64,000 bases of DNA from Cereibacter_A sp052244495 (lineage in GTDB: Bacteria; Pseudomonadota; Alphaproteobacteria; Rhodobacterales; Rhodobacteraceae): the NCBI GenBank assembly GCA_052244495.1, contig JBQPXH010000003.1. One strand, given 5' to 3'. The position numbers and the translations under genes were made by a program. The notes under the pieces are model-generated. The model did no database searches. It was not told the DNA's origin and saw only the letters and a program-made list of their open reading frames with translations. Each line of letters starts with the position of its first letter. Positions within the stretch are counted from its first letter, which is position 1. Below are positions 7,712 through 15,292 of this stretch, piece by piece.

Positions 7712-8905
7712 TCAGGCGTCGTGCGCCGCGGCAACCCCTGCCGAGAAATCCCGGATGAGCAGGTCCACGTCCTCGACCCCCACCGAGATCCGGAAGAAGC
7801 CCTCGGAAATCCCGAGCTTCTCCCGCACCTCGGGCGCGACCGCCCGATGCGAGGACGAGGCGGGATGCGAAAGGGTCGTGCCCACGTCGCCCAGCGTCGG
7901 CGCGAAGGCCACCTGCGGCATCGCCCGCGTCAGCGCATTGGCCGCAGCCCGGCCGCCGTCGAGCTCGAAGGAGAGCATGTTGCCGCCGCGCCGTCCCAGC
8001 AGCGAGACTGCCCGCGCATGATCCGGGTGATCGCTGCGCAGCGGATAGATCACCCGCCGGACGCCCGGCAGGCCCGCGAGGTGCTCAGCCAGCCGCATTG
8101 CGTTCTCCTCGGCACGGTCGTAGCGGAGGTGGAACGAGAGCATCCCCCGCTCGGCAAGCCAGCAGTCGAAGGGGCTGGGCGTCAGGCCGGTGGTGACCGC
8201 GAAAAGCTCGACTGCCCGGCGATGCTCGGCCGCCCGGCAGGCGACATAGCCGAGCGTCACGTCGGAATGTCCGGCGAGCAGCTTCGTCACCGAATGGATC
8301 ACGATGTCGGCCCCATGCTCGAAGGGCCGGATGCCGCGCGGGGTCGAGAAGGTGCTGTCCACCGCGAGAAGGATCCCCCGCTCGCGGCAGAGCGCGGCGA
8401 TGCCGTCCAGATCGGCCACGCGAAGCGTGGGGTTCGAGACCACCTCGATCAGAACGAGCTTCGTCTCGGGCCGCAGCGCCGCAGCGACGGCCGCCGCATC
8501 GGTGGCATCCGCCAGCGTCGTCGCGATCCCCAGCCGCGGCAGGTCCTCGGCCATCATCCGCAGCGAGCGGCCGTAGAGCTGGTCCCCGCCCAGCACATGG
8601 TCGCCCGCCTTCAGCAGCCCGAGCAGCACTGCGGTAACCGCCGCCATGCCCGATCCGAGGATGATCCCGCCCTCGGCGCCCTCCAGTGCGTCGATCTTCC
8701 GCGCCAGCACCTCGGCGTTGGGATGGCCCTCGCGGGCATAGGTGAAACCCTTGACCTGCCCTGCATATTGCGCGTCAAGCTGGTCAGGGTCGAGCGAGGC
8801 ATAGACCACCGAGGGCTGCAGCGGCGTGACCACCGGCCGGCTCACGCTTTCGGGCCAGGGCGTCCGGCGCACCAGCCCCTCGGGAATGTCGTCGCGATCC
8901 GCCAC
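7712..8905 (-). CDS. Cys/Met metabolism PLP-dependent enzyme
   Basis: A 397-residue enzyme of the trans-sulfuration fold (cystathionine gamma-synthase, cystathionine lyase, methionine gamma-lyase, O-acetylhomoserine sulfhydrylase). HSVTKLLAGHSD carries the PLP-binding lysine at K208; VDSTFSTP and the Tyr of FTYAREGHPN are the other cofactor contacts. The start is a GTG at 8905 with AAGGAG eight bases upstream; the ATG at 8962 lies inside a tandem repeat and adds a basic, non-conserved tail. Which sulfur-amino-acid reaction it performs cannot be settled from sequence. The repeat array occupies its leader, and no SAM or SAH riboswitch signature is seen there. Confidence 0.8.
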   Translation of the reverse strand: MADRDDIPEGLVRRTPWPESVSRPVVTPLQPSVVYASLDPDQLDAQYAGQVKGFTYAREGHPNAEVLARKIDALEGAEGGIILGSGMAAVTAVLLGLLKAGDHVLGGDQLYGRSLRMMAEDLPRLGIATTLADATDAAAVAAALRPETKLVLIEVVSNPTLRVADLDGIAALCRERGILLAVDSTFSTPRGIRPFEHGADIVIHSVTKLLAGHSDVTLGYVACRAAEHRRAVELFAVTTGLTPSPFDCWLAERGMLSFHLRYDRAEENAMRLAEHLAGLPGVRRVIYPLRSDHPDHARAVSLLGRRGGNMLSFELDGGRAAANALTRAMPQVAFAPTLGDVGTTLSHPASSSHRAVAPEVREKLGISEGFFRISVGVEDVDLLIRDFSAGVAAAHDA

Positions 8906-8918
8906 CGGTCTTCTCCTT

Positions 8919-9050
8919 CTTCCGACCGGGCGGCCAGGCGCCGGCCTCTTCTGTCTCTGCAACTCTTCCGGCCGGAAGGTCGGGCGCCGGCCTCATCTTT
9001 CCGTGCAGGGTCTTCCGAACGCACGGTCAGGCGTCAGCCTCAAGGGGTCC
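8919..9050. repeat. Tandem repeat, 46-47 bp period, about 2.8 copies
   Basis: Units start at 8919, 8965 and 9012. Each begins CTTCCG, carries GGCGCCGGCCTC (third copy GGCGTCAGCCTC) and is followed by a more variable tail. Unit lengths of 46 and 47 exclude an in-frame peptide repeat. It lies directly upstream of the PLP enzyme's GTG start, in its probable 5' leader. Confidence 0.75.
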
Positions 9051-9093
9051 CGAGGGCAGCCCACAAACGCCGCGGCGCGGGCTTCCCGCCGTC

Positions 9094-9612
9094 TCAGACG
9101 GCCGTCATGCCGGCCCGGAAGCGGCGGGCATTCGCGGCATAACCCTCGGCCGAGGCCATGAGCCGTGCCCGCTCCTCCTCGGTCAGTTCACGCACCACCT
9201 TGCCCGGTGCCCCTTTCACGAGCGAGAAGTCGGGGATCTCCTTGCCTTCGGTGATGAGAGCGCAGGCGCCGATCAGGCAGAACCGGCCGATCCTGGCGCC
9301 GTTGAGCACCGTGGCGCCCATTCCGATCAGCGTGCCTTCGCCGATGGTGCAGCCGTGCAGCATCGCCTTGTGTCCGATGGTGCAGTTCGCGCCGATGGTC
9401 AGCGGATAGCCCCAGTCGGTGTGGAGGACCGAATTCTCCTGCACGTTGGTATTCGCGCCGATCACGATCTCCTCGTTGTCGCCGCGCAGCGTCGAGCCGA
9501 ACCAGACCGAGCTTCCGGCGCCAAGCACCACCTTGCCGATCACGTTGGCATCCGGCGCTACCCAGGCCTCGGCGTCGATCCTGGGCGCCACCCCGTCCAG
9601 TGCATAGATCAT
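9094..9612 (-). CDS. Gamma-class carbonic anhydrase family protein
   Basis: A 172-residue left-handed beta-helix protein of the gamma-carbonic anhydrase / PaaY / CaiE group, expected to be a trimer. Hexapeptide repeats run from about residue 15 to 130 (IGANTNVQENSVLH, IGANCTIGHKAMLHG, IGEGTLIGMGATVLNG). The three metal-binding histidines are present at H64, H81 and H86. Whether it hydrates CO2 or acts on a CoA thioester is not decidable here. Its ATG overlaps the gmk stop as ATGA, making it the third gene of the yicC-gmk operon by position, though a functional link is not evident. Confidence 0.85.
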   Translation of the reverse strand: MIYALDGVAPRIDAEAWVAPDANVIGKVVLGAGSSVWFGSTLRGDNEEIVIGANTNVQENSVLHTDWGYPLTIGANCTIGHKAMLHGCTIGEGTLIGMGATVLNGARIGRFCLIGACALITEGKEIPDFSLVKGAPGKVVRELTEEERARLMASAEGYAANARRFRAGMTAV

Positions 9613-10244
9613 CTCGTCTCGAACTCCCCGTTGAGGCCGCGCACGAAGTCCATCAGGTCCGGCTGTCGGTCGCGGCGCAGACGTTCGGCCGAGAGGATCA
9701 TCTTCAGCTGTTCCTCCGCAAGGTCGAGATCGCGATTGATCAGCACATAATCATACTCCGCCCAGTGGCTGATCTCGTCCTTCGAGCGCGCCATGCGGGT
9801 CGCGATGACCTCCTCGCTGTCCTGCGCCCGCGAGCGGAGGCGGCGATCCAGCTCGCCGATCGAGGGTGGCAGCACGAAGATCGACACCACGTCCCGGCCT
9901 AGAGAGGAGTTGCGGATCTGCTGTCCGCCCTGCCAGTCGATGTCGAAGAGCGTGTCGTGCCCCTGCGCGAGCGCGGCCTCGACCGGAGCCTTGGGCGAGC
10001 CGTAGAAATTGCCGAAGACCTCGGCATGTTCGAGCATGTCGCCCGCGGCGACGGCCGCGAGGAACTCCTCGCGCGTGCGGAAGTAATAGTCGCGCCCGTC
10101 CACCTCGCCCGGCCGGGGCGCGCGGGTGGTCGCCGAGACCGAGAAGCGGATCGTCGGATCCCAGGCCGTGAGGCGCTTTGAAAGCGTCGATTTGCCCGCA
10201 CCGGACGGCGAGGAGAGGATGAGGAGAAGTCCGCGCCGCGCCAA
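9609..10244 (-). CDS. gmk: Guanylate kinase
   Basis: A 211-residue kinase that phosphorylates GMP to GDP with ATP. The P-loop SSPSGAGKST is at residues 11-20; SVSATTRAPRPGEVDGRDYYF is the GMP-binding region and is complete, and DIDWQGG follows at mid-protein. The start appears to be TTG at 10244: no ATG or GTG precedes the P-loop in frame, and GGAG lies seven bases upstream. The gene begins four bases after the yicC stop and overlaps the carbonic anhydrase start, so the three are co-transcribed. Linkage of yicC and gmk is common in bacteria. Confidence 0.92.
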   Translation of the reverse strand: MARRGLLLILSSPSGAGKSTLSKRLTAWDPTIRFSVSATTRAPRPGEVDGRDYYFRTREEFLAAVAAGDMLEHAEVFGNFYGSPKAPVEAALAQGHDTLFDIDWQGGQQIRNSSLGRDVVSIFVLPPSIGELDRRLRSRAQDSEEVIATRMARSKDEISHWAEYDYVLINRDLDLAEEQLKMILSAERLRRDRQPDLMDFVRGLNGEFETR

Positions 10245-10248
10245 TGCC

Positions 10249-11139
10249 TTACTCCACGTTCTGAATCTGCTCGCGCATCTGGTCGATGACGGTCTTGAGG
10301 TCGAGCCCGAGCCGCGTCAGCGCCAGCGACTGCGCCTTGGAGCAGAGCGTGTTGGCCTCGCGCATGAACTCCTGCACGAGGAAGTCGAGGCGGCGCCCGA
10401 CCGGTCCGGTCTCCTCCAGCAGGGCACGCGCCGCCACCACATGGGCGGCCAGCCTGTCGAGTTCCTCGGTCACGTCCTGCTTGACGGCGAGAAGCGCCAG
10501 CTCCTGCGCGATGCGGGTCTCGTCGAGGGTCTCTCCGGCCGAAATCAGCCGCGCCAGATTTTCGCGAAGCGTGGATGGCGCGGCCTCGCGGCGGGCCTCG
10601 GCCTCGGTCTTGGCCTCGGCGGTCAGCGCGTCGATCCGGTCCAGCTGTCCCGAGATCAGCCGCGCCAGCGCCTCGCCCTCGCCGCGCCGCATGGCGGTGA
10701 AGGCCGACAGAAGGTCGGGCAGTTCCGCCAGCAGCGCCGCGCGCAGCGGCGCAGTGTCCTCGATCCCGGTCCCCTGCTCCAGCACGCCGCGGAGCGCGAG
10801 GACATCGGTCGCGCTCGCCGGGCGCAGGTCGAGACCCGTGCCGCGCGCCGCGGCCGCCACTTCGCCCATGGCCCGCAGCACCGCGTCGAGCGTCGCGAGA
10901 TTGACCCGCAGCCCCTCGGTGGAACCCTCGGCCGCAACCTTCAGCGTGAGGCTCACGCTGCCGCGCTGCAGCGCGCGGCCCAGTTCCGCCCGGATCGCCG
11001 GCTCGAGCCCCTCGATCCAGTCCGGCACCCGAAGCCTGAGGTCGAGCCCCTTGCCGTTCACCGAACGCAGCTCCCACAGCCAGGAATGGCCCTCTCCCTG
11101 GCCCTTCCGCGTGGCAAAGCCGGTCATCGAGCTGATCAT
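10249..11139 (-). CDS. yicC: YicC/YloC family endoribonuclease
   Basis: A 296-residue protein of the YicC family, described as an endoribonuclease acting on RNA in stress and stationary phase. The opening MISSMTGFATRKGQ is the family signature, which fixes the start at the ATG at 11139 rather than the upstream GTG-type extension; GGGGAG is six bases before it. The C-terminal part contains the conserved SLNxLVQEFMREANT-like block and ends KTVIDQMREQIQNVE. It is the first gene of the yicC-gmk-carbonic anhydrase operon and is divergent from the PAS protein gene. Confidence 0.88.
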   Translation of the reverse strand: MISSMTGFATRKGQGEGHSWLWELRSVNGKGLDLRLRVPDWIEGLEPAIRAELGRALQRGSVSLTLKVAAEGSTEGLRVNLATLDAVLRAMGEVAAAARGTGLDLRPASATDVLALRGVLEQGTGIEDTAPLRAALLAELPDLLSAFTAMRRGEGEALARLISGQLDRIDALTAEAKTEAEARREAAPSTLRENLARLISAGETLDETRIAQELALLAVKQDVTEELDRLAAHVVAARALLEETGPVGRRLDFLVQEFMREANTLCSKAQSLALTRLGLDLKTVIDQMREQIQNVE

Positions 11140-11220
11140 GCAGTTCTCCCCGACCACCGCCATCCGTCCGTTTACCATCGTCTCAGAATTTTCACCCCGA
11201 GATACGAAAGGAGGGGTAGA

Positions 11221-11235
11221 TTAACATTTGGATAA
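11221..11235 (+). promoter_or_regulatory. CtrA-like site (one mismatch)
   Basis: TTAA-CATTTGG-ATAA, matching TTAA-N7-TTAA at seven of eight positions, in the AT-rich divergent region between yicC and the PAS gene. About one such match is expected by chance in a window of this size and composition, so it is only a candidate. Confidence 0.25.
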
Positions 11236-11333
11236 CCATTGCGGCCGGCGCCCCGGCATCGGCTGCAGCGGCGCATAGCAGAGCGGTGGATGCGCGGCAA
11301 CCCGCGTGGCCGAAGGGAAACGGGAGAGAAGTC

Positions 11334-12011
11334 ATGGGCATGAGGATTGGCGGAACCGGGATCGGACGGGCGGGCGGCGGCGGGCGCGCGGGCGTCGACC
11401 CGCAGTCGATCCCGCTCGTGCGCGGCTACTGGCAGGAACTGCGCCGCCGGTCGGGCGGAGCCTTGCCCCGCCGGGCCGACATCGACCCCCGCCGCATCGG
11501 CGACGCGCTCACCTGCGCCTTCCTTGCCGAGCGGATCGCACCGGGCATGGCCCGCTTCCGCCTCGCCGGGATGCATCTCGCCGACCTGATCGGGATCGAC
11601 GTGCGCGGTATCCCGATCTCGACCATGTTCGACTTCGAGTCGCGCGCGCGCCTTGCGGAGGTGCTGGCTCAGGTCTTCACCGGGCCGGGCGTGGGAGAGG
11701 TCTGGATCGAATCAGCGGGTACGCTGGGGCGGCAACCGCTCACGGGACGGCTGCTTCTGCTGCCGCTCCGTGCGGAGGAGGAGTTGCCGCTCATCTTCGG
11801 CTGCCTCGTGACCGAAGGCGAGATCGGCCGCGCGCCCCGCAGGCTCTCGATCACCCGCTCGGCCGTCGAGATGCTCGATACCGCTCCCGCCGGCAAGCCC
11901 GCGCTGCGCATCCATCTGCCGGACTTCGCAGCGGCCGGCTTCGATCCCGCCCCGCCGCCGCCGCGCGCCAAGCCCGGCCGGTCACATCTTCGGCTGGTGA
12001 AATCGGACTGA
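11334..12011 (+). CDS. PAS domain protein (PAS_5 type)
   Basis: A 225-residue protein, probably a small cytoplasmic sensor or regulator. After a Gly/Arg-rich start, residues about 20-170 fit the PAS_5 pattern common in alphaproteobacteria: LVRGYWQELR, LPRRADIDPRRIGDAL, ARFRLAGMHLADLIG and LLLPLRAEEELPLIFGCLV. No kinase, cyclase or HTH output domain is attached. The tail is proline- and basic-rich (PPPPRAKPGRSHLRLVKS). The ATG at 11334 follows GGGAGAG; an earlier in-frame ATG at 11286 has no comparable ribosome site. Ligand and partner are unknown. Related proteins occur in several copies in Rhodobacteraceae. Confidence 0.7.
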   Translation: MGMRIGGTGIGRAGGGGRAGVDPQSIPLVRGYWQELRRRSGGALPRRADIDPRRIGDALTCAFLAERIAPGMARFRLAGMHLADLIGIDVRGIPISTMFDFESRARLAEVLAQVFTGPGVGEVWIESAGTLGRQPLTGRLLLLPLRAEEELPLIFGCLVTEGEIGRAPRRLSITRSAVEMLDTAPAGKPALRIHLPDFAAAGFDPAPPPPRAKPGRSHLRLVKSD

Positions 12012-12024
12012 AGCCCTGATGGGA

Positions 12025-12046
12025 AAGCCGCCCCACAGGGCGGCTT
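12025..12046 (+). terminator. Terminator after the PAS protein gene
   Basis: A perfect 9-bp stem AAGCCGCCC / GGGCGGCTT with a CACA loop, 13 bases past the PAS gene stop, followed by CTGCCATTTGT. It could also serve the convergent DAHP synthase gene. Confidence 0.75.
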
Positions 12047-12107
12047 CTGCCATTTGTATCAGGAGGTTGCGCAGCAAACCTTGCACCTAGCTCCGAACTG
12101 CGTGCCG

Positions 12108-13478
12108 TCAGAGCGCCACGCGGCGGGCGGCCTCGCGCATCGTCGTCAGTTCCTCCGCGACGAGGAAGGCCAGTTCGAGCGACTGCGAGGCGTTGAGGCG
12201 CGGGTCGCAGGCGGTGTGGTAGCGGTTCGACAGATCCTCGTCCGTCACGGCGCGCAGGCCGCCGGTGCATTCCGTCACGTCCTGACCCGTCATCTCGAAA
12301 TGCACGCCGCCGGGGATCGTGCCCTCGGCCTTGTGGATCGCGAAGAACTCGCGCACCTCGCGCAGCACCGAGTCGAAGGGACGGGTCTTGTAGCCCGACG
12401 CCGCCTTGATCGTGTTGCCGTGCATCGGGTCGCAGCACCAGAGCACCTTGGCGCCCTCTTCCTGCACGGCCTTGATCAGCCGCGGCAGGTGATCGCCGAC
12501 CTTGCCGGCCCCGAAGCGCGCGATCAGCGTCAGCCGCCCCGCCTCGTTCGCGGGGTTGAGCCTGGCCATCAGCACCTTCAGGTCCTCGACCGTGGTCGAG
12601 GGGCCGCACTTGAGCCCGATCGGGTTCAGGACCCCGCGGCAGAATTCCACATGAGCGCCGTCGATCTGGCGCGTCCGGTCGCCGATCCAGATCATGTGAC
12701 CCGATCCCGCGACGGGCTGGCCGGTGATCGAGTCGATCCGGCACATCGCCTCCTCGTATTCCAGCAGCAGCGCCTCGTGCGAGGTGTAGAAATCCACCGT
12801 CGAAAGGTTGTGCGAGGTCGAGCCGTTGACTCCCGCCGCCGTCATGAAGTCCAGCGCATCCGAGATCCGGTTCGAGACCTCGCGGTAGCGCTCGGCCTTG
12901 TCCTGCTCCGAAAAGCCCAGCGTCCAGCTGTGCACGCGGTGGATGTCGGCATAGCCGCCCGTGGAAAAGGCGCGCAGCAGGTTCAGCGAGGCCGCCGCCT
13001 GGGTATAGGCCTGAAGCATCCGCTGCGGATCCGGAATGCGCGCCTCGGGCGTGGGCTCGAAGCCGTTGATGATGTCGCCGCGATACGAGGGAAGCTCCTG
13101 CCCGGCGACCATCTCGGTCGGAGCCGAGCGCGGCTTGGCGAACTGGCCCGCCATGCGCCCGACCTTCACCACCGGCACCTTCGCGCCGTAGGTCAGCACG
13201 ATGGCCATCTGCAAAAGCACGCGGAACGTGTCCCGGATGTTGTCGGCCGAGAATTCCGAGAAGCTCTCCGCGCAGTCGCCGCCCTGCAGCAGGAAGGCGC
13301 GGCCCTCCGCCGCTTCCGCCAGCGCAGTCCTCAGCTTGCGGGCCTCTCCGGCAAAGACCAGCGGAGGATATTTCGCAAGCTGCGTCTCGACCGCTTCGAC
13401 GGCGGCGGCGTCCGGATAGTCGGGCATCTGGATGCGTGGCTTGGCGCGCCAGTCGGTCTTGGTCCAGCCCCTGGTCAT
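12108..13478 (-). CDS. Class II 3-deoxy-7-phosphoheptulonate synthase
   Basis: A 456-residue DAHP synthase of the class II (plant/Mycobacterium-like) family, the first enzyme of the shikimate pathway, joining phosphoenolpyruvate and erythrose 4-phosphate. The metal-binding Cys is in LLQGGDCAE (C69); KVGRMAGQFAKPRS, GHMIWIGDRTR, NPIGLKCGPS and WCCDPMHGN are the conserved substrate-binding stretches. The ATG at 13478 starts MTRGWTKTDWR, the usual N-terminus, with GGAGGA upstream. Length matches the family. It stands alone, divergent from a GlxA-type regulator, with the PAS gene converging on its 3' end. Confidence 0.93.
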   Translation of the reverse strand: MTRGWTKTDWRAKPRIQMPDYPDAAAVEAVETQLAKYPPLVFAGEARKLRTALAEAAEGRAFLLQGGDCAESFSEFSADNIRDTFRVLLQMAIVLTYGAKVPVVKVGRMAGQFAKPRSAPTEMVAGQELPSYRGDIINGFEPTPEARIPDPQRMLQAYTQAAASLNLLRAFSTGGYADIHRVHSWTLGFSEQDKAERYREVSNRISDALDFMTAAGVNGSTSHNLSTVDFYTSHEALLLEYEEAMCRIDSITGQPVAGSGHMIWIGDRTRQIDGAHVEFCRGVLNPIGLKCGPSTTVEDLKVLMARLNPANEAGRLTLIARFGAGKVGDHLPRLIKAVQEEGAKVLWCCDPMHGNTIKAASGYKTRPFDSVLREVREFFAIHKAEGTIPGGVHFEMTGQDVTECTGGLRAVTDEDLSNRYHTACDPRLNASQSLELAFLVAEELTTMREAARRVAL

Positions 13479-13582
13479 GACGGCTCCTCCGGAAGCTTTC
13501 GGTCTGGGGCGCGATATACGGAAACCCTGGCGGCTTGGGAAGCGGAATTGGCCCAACTAGCACCTTGAAGGGTACCTCGTTT

Positions 13583-13595
13583 CCTGTTTCACAGG
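13583..13595. promoter_or_regulatory. Small dyad upstream of the GlxA-type regulator
   Basis: CCTGT-ttc-ACAGG, a perfect 5-bp inverted repeat 28 bases before the regulator start, in the divergent region shared with DAHP synthase. It may be an autoregulatory operator; the short arms make chance possible. Confidence 0.3.
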
Positions 13596-13622
13596 GCTGT
13601 AAACGACGCACAAGGTCGCATC

Positions 13623-14642
13623 ATGACGATTTCCCCTGCCAAGGCGGCTTCCCCGGACAGGGGCTTTCGCCCTCGCCGCTTCGTCTTCCTGCTGCTCGAC
13701 CGCTTCACCATGATCTCCTTTGCGGGTGCGATCGAGCCACTCCGGATTGCGAACCGCGTCTCCGGCCGGACGCTCTATTCCTGGGCGCTGGCGGGAGAGA
13801 ACGGCACGGAGGCCGTCTGCTCGAACGGGGCCGCCTTCCGGCTCGACATGGGACTGGGCGAGATCGAGCGCGAGGACGTGCTCCTCGTCTGCGGGGGCAT
13901 CGACGTGCAGAAGGCGACGACCCGCGGCATCGTGAACTGGCTGCGGCGCGAGGCCCGGCGGGGGGTCACCATCGGCGGTCTCTGCACCGGCGCTTATGCG
14001 CTGGCGAAGGCGGGGCTTCTGGACGGAAAGAAGGCCACCATCCACTGGGAGAACCAGGACGGCTTCACCGAGGAGTTCGAGGAGGTCCGGCTCACCAAGT
14101 CGGTCTTCGTGATGGACGGCAACCGCCTGACCACGGCGGGGGGCACGGCCTCGATCGACATGATGCTGAAGATCATCGCGCGCGATCAGGGCGACGACAT
14201 CGCGAACACCGTCGCGGACCAGCTCATCTATTCCTCGATCCGGACCGATCAGGACACGCAACGCCTCTCGATTCCGACGCGGATCGGGGTGCGGCACCCC
14301 AAGCTCTCCGAGGTGATCCGCGCCATGGAGGCCAACATCGAGGATCCGATCAGCCCGGCCGACCTTGCCGAGGAGGTGGGCATGTCGACCCGCCAGCTCG
14401 AGCGCCTGTTCCGCCGCTACCTCAACCGCTCGCCGAAGCGCTACTACATGGAACTCCGGCTGCAGAAGGCGCGCAACCTGCTGATGCAGACGGACATGAG
14501 CGTTATCAACGTGGCGCTCGCCTGCGGTTTCGCCAGCCCCTCGCATTTCTCGAAATGCTACCGGTCGCATTACGCAACCACCCCCTACCGAGAGCGTGGA
14601 ACGCAGGGCGCGTCGGCAGCGACGGAGGGCAGGTCCGGCTAG
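13623..14642 (+). CDS. GlxA family transcriptional regulator
   Basis: A 339-residue regulator with an N-terminal DJ-1/PfpI-like domain (about 18-190) and a C-terminal AraC-type helix-turn-helix domain (about 228-325). GGLCTGAYALAKAG places a cysteine at 121 in the nucleophile-elbow position of the DJ-1 fold, which in this family usually serves ligand sensing. The HTH region includes ISPADLAEEVGMSTRQLERLF and the second helix block NVALACGFASPSHFSKCY. Relatives control choline, glycine betaine, carnitine or arginine use, and the opening FLLLDRFTMISFAGAIEPLR resembles the GbdR/CdhR branch. The target is unknown; no catabolic genes are adjacent. Confidence 0.82.
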   Translation: MTISPAKAASPDRGFRPRRFVFLLLDRFTMISFAGAIEPLRIANRVSGRTLYSWALAGENGTEAVCSNGAAFRLDMGLGEIEREDVLLVCGGIDVQKATTRGIVNWLRREARRGVTIGGLCTGAYALAKAGLLDGKKATIHWENQDGFTEEFEEVRLTKSVFVMDGNRLTTAGGTASIDMMLKIIARDQGDDIANTVADQLIYSSIRTDQDTQRLSIPTRIGVRHPKLSEVIRAMEANIEDPISPADLAEEVGMSTRQLERLFRRYLNRSPKRYYMELRLQKARNLLMQTDMSVINVALACGFASPSHFSKCYRSHYATTPYRERGTQGASAATEGRSG

Positions 14643-15292
14643 ACTGCTCCGGCAGTCCTCCTGCATCATCCGTGCGGATCGCTGCCGGCTCGTGGAGTCC
14701 CGGTGCCGCGCGTCCGGGTCCCGCGCCCCGTTTGGCCAGGGCCGGCTCACACTTCCCCGATGTCGGCGATTCGCATTTCCGGCCCCCGGAGCCGGAGAAT
14801 GAAGGGGCGGACGGCGCAGGCAGCGTCGTGCCGACCGGCCGCGCCCGTGATGCCGCCGCTCCGACCGCGGCGGAACGTCGCGGCGGATGGGTCCGCAGGC
14901 GTTAGTTCAATCCTAAAGGTTGTAAGGCAATCCGGTCGGTGAGGTTCCAGACGCCGGCCTCGTTCGGCAGAACGGCACCACCTATTGTTTCGCTGCCGCT
15001 CGTCGATGCCGCCAAGGCAGGTCGGGCTCATTCTCGCAAATACGTACGGCTGCTGCGGTGACTGCCGCAGGATCCGCCTGCCCGCCGATCTGCACAGGAT
15101 TGCCGATGCCATGAAGACAGACGCTGCCCTGGTTCCGCCGAAAGGTCTTCCACGGTTTGCCGTCACGTCAGCGGTGCCTGTCCGTCGCCACCCGCACAGC
15201 GCGACACGGCTGCGGCCAAGTCTCGCTCGCGTCCTCCGAATCCTACGAGGCGGCCGTCCCCAGCCCGGCCGCGAACGTTCACCAGGAAGCGT
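14643..15292. other. Gene-poor 650-bp interval upstream of the chemoreceptor
   Basis: No ORF here has convincing family features; the longest plus-strand frame (14985-15296) is Arg/Pro-rich and lacks a ribosome site. A degenerate fragment resembling the dispersed repeat core (GGAGAATGAAGGGG) occurs near 14793. An AT-richer patch at 14900-14935 could hold a promoter. No tRNA was found. Confidence 0.5.

Noticed and set aside
8906..9093. SAM or SAH riboswitch upstream of the Cys/Met PLP enzyme
   Set aside because: The leader is a GC-rich tandem repeat with none of the conserved riboswitch core sequences I know for SAM-II or SAH elements.
14785..14812. Possible sixth copy of the dispersed repeat (CCCCCGGAGCCGGAGAATGAAGGGG)
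   Set aside because: The GATATTT core and the hairpin are missing; the match is limited to GAGAATGAAG and a C-run, so it is at best a fragment.
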